Part shown: positions 62,001 to 64,000 of the stretch, piece after piece
Layout: every line of letters begins with the position of its first letter
How positions within the stretch are numbered: position 1 is the stretch's first letter
Assembly: GCA_023429995.1 (NCBI GenBank)
Contig: JAEZCE010000090.1
Span: 24,289 to 88,288, forward strand
Length of the DNA stretch: 64,000 bases
From: Bacillota bacterium
GTDB lineage: Bacteria; Bacillota; UBA4882; UBA8346
Direction of reading: 5' to 3'
Position numbers and translations under genes: made by a program
The notes under the pieces: generated by a model
The model's input: only the letters and a program-made list of their open reading frames with translations
What the model was told of the DNA's origin: nothing
Databases searched by the model: none

Positions 62001-63536
62001 GTCACGATCCCTCATCATAGTGAGCTCTTTTTGACCGTCCGGGCCAAAGATCAGGCGGGTTTGTACTCTAAACCCCATGTCAGCCAGGGAATCATCATCG
62101 ATCATACCAAGCCATCCCTTCCTGCGGTGGAATCGGGAGCCTATATGAACTCCAATAAGCTGATCGGTGGGATCCGCTTTACTTCCGCCGATCCCGAAAG
62201 CGGCATTACTCAATACAGCCTGGGAATCGTAGCCCAAAAAGGCGGCGAGCGGCTGGTTACTCAAATTCATCCCATTAGCGAAGCGGTTAGCCAGATTTCG
62301 GTACCGGAAAGTTTGATCAAGGAGGGCCAGATCTATTACCTGGCGGTTCAAACCCAAAATGGCGCGGGGGATTGGTCGGATATCGGATATAGCGGCCCGA
62401 TTACCGTCGATACCCAAAAACCGGTTTTAACGTTTGAAAAAGCCGACACCACTATTGTGACCAATCAAGATACAGTCGATATTTTCTATACGTTGAGCGA
62501 AGCTGCCAAAGTCCAGTTTGCTTTGGACGGTACTTCGATTTCCATTCCGGAGCAGTCTGGAGTGGCCGGAAGAAATTGTTTTCACCTTCAACTGGCCCAA
62601 AGGCAACGATACGCCTTAATCGCCAAACCGGTTGACGCGGCGGACAACTCCGGTGATGAACGGCAGCAAAAAATCCGTTACAATGCCTTACCGGAGATTA
62701 CCTTACCCCCGGCCGGTTTCCAAACCACACCGGGCGCGCCGTTACAATTCGCGGCAGTAAAGGTAACGGATCCGGATGGAGAGGCCGGAGATATCCTGGA
62801 CTATCAGTGGGATCCCGGCGACGGTACCGGAATCATCCATGAGATAGCCCCGGTTTATACTTATTCGGTCCTGAAAGATTATACCGTTACTTTGACGGTC
62901 CGGGACAAGGACGGCGGTACCACGGTTCAGAGTACCACCGTCAGCGTTGGCAACACCACCAGCGGAAGTTTGTATACGGATGAAGTTTGGAACGGGATTC
63001 ATCATATTTACGGTGATGTAACGGTACCCGAAGGAATTACCTTAACCATATTGCCCGGTACCCAAATCATTGTGGACGGCAATCCGATCTCAGGCTATAA
63101 CCATAAGCTGACTGTGAAAGGGACTTTAGTGGTTCAGGCCGAAAGCTCGCCGGCGACTTTCCGTTCAGTGAATCAAAATGCCGCCAACGGTTGGCAGGGA
63201 ATCTATGTCACAGGGATGGCTATTTTGGAAGAGGCTGTAATCCAGGATGCTTTGCGGGGCCTGGCGGTTATCGGTTCCGCCGATGTCATCGCGACCCGTT
63301 GCACATTCCAGGGCAATTACGCCGGAATTCATGTTTATGGGGCAAACCCCCTGGTCCGGGATTGCAATTTTATCGGTAATGTCTGGTACGGCATGAAGGA
63401 AGATGGAGGGGGCAGACCCACAGTGACAGGATGCGGGTTCTCCAATAATTATATCGACTATTATGATGATGAAGTAACCAAGCTCAGTATGGATCAATTA
63501 AATGCCATCACCGGGAACAGTGGTAATCATAATTAA
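56004..63536 (+). CDS. Giant secreted Ig/FN3-repeat, PKD and beta-helix protein
   Basis: About 2510 aa. Signal peptide (HFFLTAFLCFLITSSNVFA, residues ~6-24). Residues ~30-2230 are a long run of beta-sandwich repeats joined by about 18 linkers of the form VDxTAP (VDDDSPS, VDSTAP, IDSSPP, VDQVPP, LDRVAP, VDKNAP, IDDTAP, LDRQAP and others). Residues ~2230-2320 are a PKD domain (WDPGDGTG, YTVTLTVRDKDGG). Residues ~2322-2510 form a parallel beta-helix like NosD/pectate lyase (TCNFxGN-type rungs). No sortase, S-layer or membrane anchor is visible. GGAGGTG precedes ATG 56004; the frame opens at 55878. The first ~125 codons are far more AT-rich than the rest. Confidence 0.88.
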   Translation: MRLWKHFFLTAFLCFLITSSNVFAYNSYVKILSPSDGLWIKGGTTIAGKINVDDGRGEDGVVDSVYLYINGTYSASWTIVRDIYCYFTWQVPTGSKTYQFKATANFWGGTQVRSDTITVYVDDDSPSVSLLSPSSGGWYKGGTIVPISVAASDSGSGVSGIEIYVDSKKVTTISSTSGTYNWTASSTGSHKIYAKAYDKVGNTTTSSTNTIYVDSTAPTVRISVPTNNTWYKPGLSIPVTLSGSDTGSGVKKIELYIDDVLKNTFTTASAAYAWTTPSDAGVHTLSAIIYDNVDLSGTASVTVNIDSSPPILGGNPSLPGIVNGYTTAANLNWSWGAATDHESGLREYQVYITQDGAVIANWISTAQTTGYGFAGQDGKTYVFKYKAVDNAGNETLSDEVTVKADQSVSPVSLSQYPVIYQNGSATFTWNPITNDFSGIQKYEIALTPTNTAPTTGITSIAVPDAGGNWTTSFSGLSVQKTYYAWVRALDNAGNTGAWKSTGEFPNFQISGPSPDLITNHSVQIIQVQPKYLYQGDQMHYRIYYQNVNDLIPVVSGLDPAMMVIPTDGNWQWWVETVEYQNGTPLPGSTQTSEAFSLMVDQVPPAGTLTVLSADGSEELSASEATNRQDVLLVPGDLNDDAGTIHSGVSGLWIWNEGQSGPPDAAYRKVSEIPPDGIAWKLPDQDGLCKVNIQIEDRAGNQTIITREVMLDRVAPQAPSGMKHGYDQGELRFHWVTVADDLEKFSGVCTLPNGATVPFEVLPTASGEGTFAVSTDGLGSNQPLTLAVRAMDRTGNASVETAYTAYTLAELGGLQFIGVDYDTTRERHILKWQLMEGTPAEQILEYGDTADGGFVIQGSIRPDAGGLLVLDSLGADQAKLTPHAIYHFRLVAINTSGDRREGTPFDWQVPNLAPTKPAPLTVDYVRGDEELKYQASTDYDGDSPLLYQIWWREATGSEYHPLSGASLKELDLLHGHTYYWYVIADDQHQGVTSSDVCSFTVDKNAPVLTVAEPHRPYTNQTQLLVKAGDDLSGIREVTYKKAGDSQEIQAVIAPDGTAAIPLDEGSYDLQIFGRDKAGNVCQQSVNNLKVDRTMLLFAGVRFNVPRDGGRYLLGTEQLKVHFTAHDDFSGVNGLRYWLLESESNLTTDGSFIAVSSRMDSFSYTLGLNGGEHHQQYYLATAIEDLAGNRSEISYQGPFYFDLTPPEAEFTIEGLKNSGSGYYLSDLAGLTLNLKASDPETKTTTEYGIIASDINNPIGGWNGDWSGLQTIPLTNGAVCRIAARVINGAGLSILIYSKAFIYDNTAPDNLTLSGPTASLAPGEQGVFTATARDNDSPIQEYRLAIVAADSSTDWKLTSMVSGNEDGWLVIHSSDSQAVFRVEMPAGPDGKYYPVIQVVNGAGLTSSYLGNAFVLDQSQEKVAVTDQGPYTMFDDHLTGWWKYTGQKAVSGYHYQLLDAGDRVLAEDDATGTTATVSGLKLESGHQYRFKAWARFSTGELSEPGISSGITVDTSSAVITKLSTSEYATSQNLTFEWAGQDNESQIAKVVVAIGSGYQKTDVSNGWITVSGNSVRLSCDANGKPLPLTSGKRYYLTVRVYNGAGWVTEQCAPSVTIDDTAPPAPLVVDQGSFMNPLKQALKANWLWTPVDPESGLLKYEWALVQEGGDLSTARWNDVGAQTQAAVDNSGELLQAQTYYFVVRATNQAGLTSTGYSDGIMIDNSAPVIPEVQLLQATNQGEQKEVYYITNTQNLELWINTYDQESGINSYLYGYGSQLQIDGASESASASSLIPVHPDINEGEITLFKGSAYNGASQVSQTGYSPGVVLDAGAPQITEVAGVASGNYLLFNWSVIPSTSPVEHYEVTLVKASEVNANPAPSSWINVGLSRRYTVDAANLADARYCLLIRACNDAGTYSRREGEVNEWGVSPVVLLDRQAPEITGLSYGKYASDALTVQLTASDNLSGIGGYQYTLGSKTNLTQYSGDWVDIATRAEKLEYEISTVTIPHHSELFLTVRAKDQAGLYSKPHVSQGIIIDHTKPSLPAVESGAYMNSNKLIGGIRFTSADPESGITQYSLGIVAQKGGERLVTQIHPISEAVSQISVPESLIKEGQIYYLAVQTQNGAGDWSDIGYSGPITVDTQKPVLTFEKADTTIVTNQDTVDIFYTLSEAAKVQFALDGTSISIPEQSGVAGRNCFHLQLAQRQRYALIAKPVDAADNSGDERQQKIRYNALPEITLPPAGFQTTPGAPLQFAAVKVTDPDGEAGDILDYQWDPGDGTGIIHEIAPVYTYSVLKDYTVTLTVRDKDGGTTVQSTTVSVGNTTSGSLYTDEVWNGIHHIYGDVTVPEGITLTILPGTQIIVDGNPISGYNHKLTVKGTLVVQAESSPATFRSVNQNAANGWQGIYVTGMAILEEAVIQDALRGLAVIGSADVIATRCTFQGNYAGIHVYGANPLVRDCNFIGNVWYGMKEDGGGRPTVTGCGFSNNYIDYYDDEVTKLSMDQLNAITGNSGNHN

Positions 63537-63575
63537 CGATGGTGAGACGCCTCTGTGGCCTAAAAGAAATGATTC

Positions 63576-63758
63576 GCCACAGGAGACACGGAGACACAGA
63601 GAAAGAAAAAAATTATTAAGCTGGCATAGCCAGCAATTGGCAATTGAATGTATCAAGATTAGAAAAATATTAGTCTTCATTACAAATGGCGCTATGAAAT
63701 GCTCAATAAAGAAATGAAGTAAAAATGGTTTTCTCTGTGCGCTCTGTGTCTCTGTGGC
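63576..63758. mobile_element. TIR element family 2, copy B
   Basis: 183 bp with left end GCCACAGGAGACACGGAGAC and right end (reverse complement) GCCACAGAGACACAGAGCGC. Contains AAGCTGGCATAGCCAGCAA, matching copy A's inner hairpin. No gene. Confidence 0.75.
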
Positions 63759-63837
63759 AAAAAAATAGGCCTCAGAATACGGGCAATAGCGGGAATCAGT
63801 GAAATTCAGGCGGCGTTGGGGTCTAAAAGGGAGATTC

Positions 63838-63980
63838 GCCACAGAGACACAAGGTCACAGAGGAAAGAAAATAATATGGCGTTTTTAGATTTTAGTCGGT
63901 AACGAATCGATTGTAGCAATAATTGATTTTAAAAAAATGAAATAAAAAAGGTTTTCTCTGTGTCTCTGTGCCTCTGTGGC
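63838..63980. mobile_element. TIR element family 2, copy C
   Basis: 143 bp with left end GCCACAGAGACACAAGGTCA and right end (reverse complement) GCCACAGAGGCACAGAGACA. A further left end (GCCACAGAG, 63992-64000) begins at the window edge, so a fourth copy probably continues outside. The whole stretch 63537-64000 has no gene. Confidence 0.72.
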
Positions 63981-64000
63981 AAAAAAAGTAGGCCACAGAG

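Noticed and set aside
63498..63842. Open frames in the repeat cluster at the right edge
   Set aside because: They lie across TIR elements on both strands and have no initiation signals.

Overview
The window reads as chromosome of an endospore-forming bacterium of the Bacillota (Firmicutes) that probably also has an outer membrane. Sporulation is shown by SpoIVB and Spo0A side by side, a YtaF-type membrane protein and two SPOCS/DUF3794-type proteins. The Firmicute arrangement yqeK-rsfS-leuS, the Mg2+ (M-box) riboswitch, TRAP (mtrB) and good Shine-Dalgarno sequences with frequent GTG/TTG starts agree. The possible outer membrane is inferred from a nearly complete type II secretion (T2SS) gene set, which normally serves diderm cells. 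No rRNA, tRNA, CRISPR array or phage module was seen.

Layout. 0-5.4 kb: housekeeping genes (RRM protein, YajQ, PilZ, YqeK, RsfS, LeuRS, YgjP-like peptidase). 5.6-11.5 kb: spoIVB, spo0A, a SteA/MctB-like pair, a family 2 glycosyltransferase, a MraY/WecA-like enzyme and RNase HI. 12-14 kb: split transketolase. 14-18 kb: M-box leader, an MgtE-like protein without a channel, a repeat-rich spacer, a CDF exporter and ytaF. 18-25 kb: SPOCS proteins, a glycosyltransferase and PBP2. 25-32 kb: small proteins, an unassigned structured RNA, malic enzyme, a two-component system and uncharacterised membrane proteins. 32-40.4 kb: mtrB followed by a tryptophan operon whose first gene fuses DAHP synthase to anthranilate synthase I. 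40.6-45.4 kb: two uncharacterised conserved proteins and a secreted NAGPA-domain protein. 45.4-46.6 kb: non-coding DNA with a 21-bp repeat array. 46.6-55.6 kb: gspE-F-G-H-I-J-K-L-M and, after a repeat insertion, gspC. 56-63.5 kb: a secreted protein of about 2510 residues made of Ig/FN3-like repeats, a PKD domain and a beta-helix. The right edge is a cluster of repeat elements.

How parts work together. The mtrB product should bind Trp and then the trp leader, where GAG/UAG triplets are separated by small hairpins and followed by a strong terminator. The fused first enzyme would couple entry into the aromatic pathway to the Trp branch. The T2SS genes sit beside a giant Sec-signal protein that is a reasonable candidate substrate, but no gspD secretin lies in the window.

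By eye, DNA left of about 26 kb is more AT-rich than the trp and gsp regions; this was not computed. Two families of small terminal-inverted-repeat elements recur in intergenic regions.
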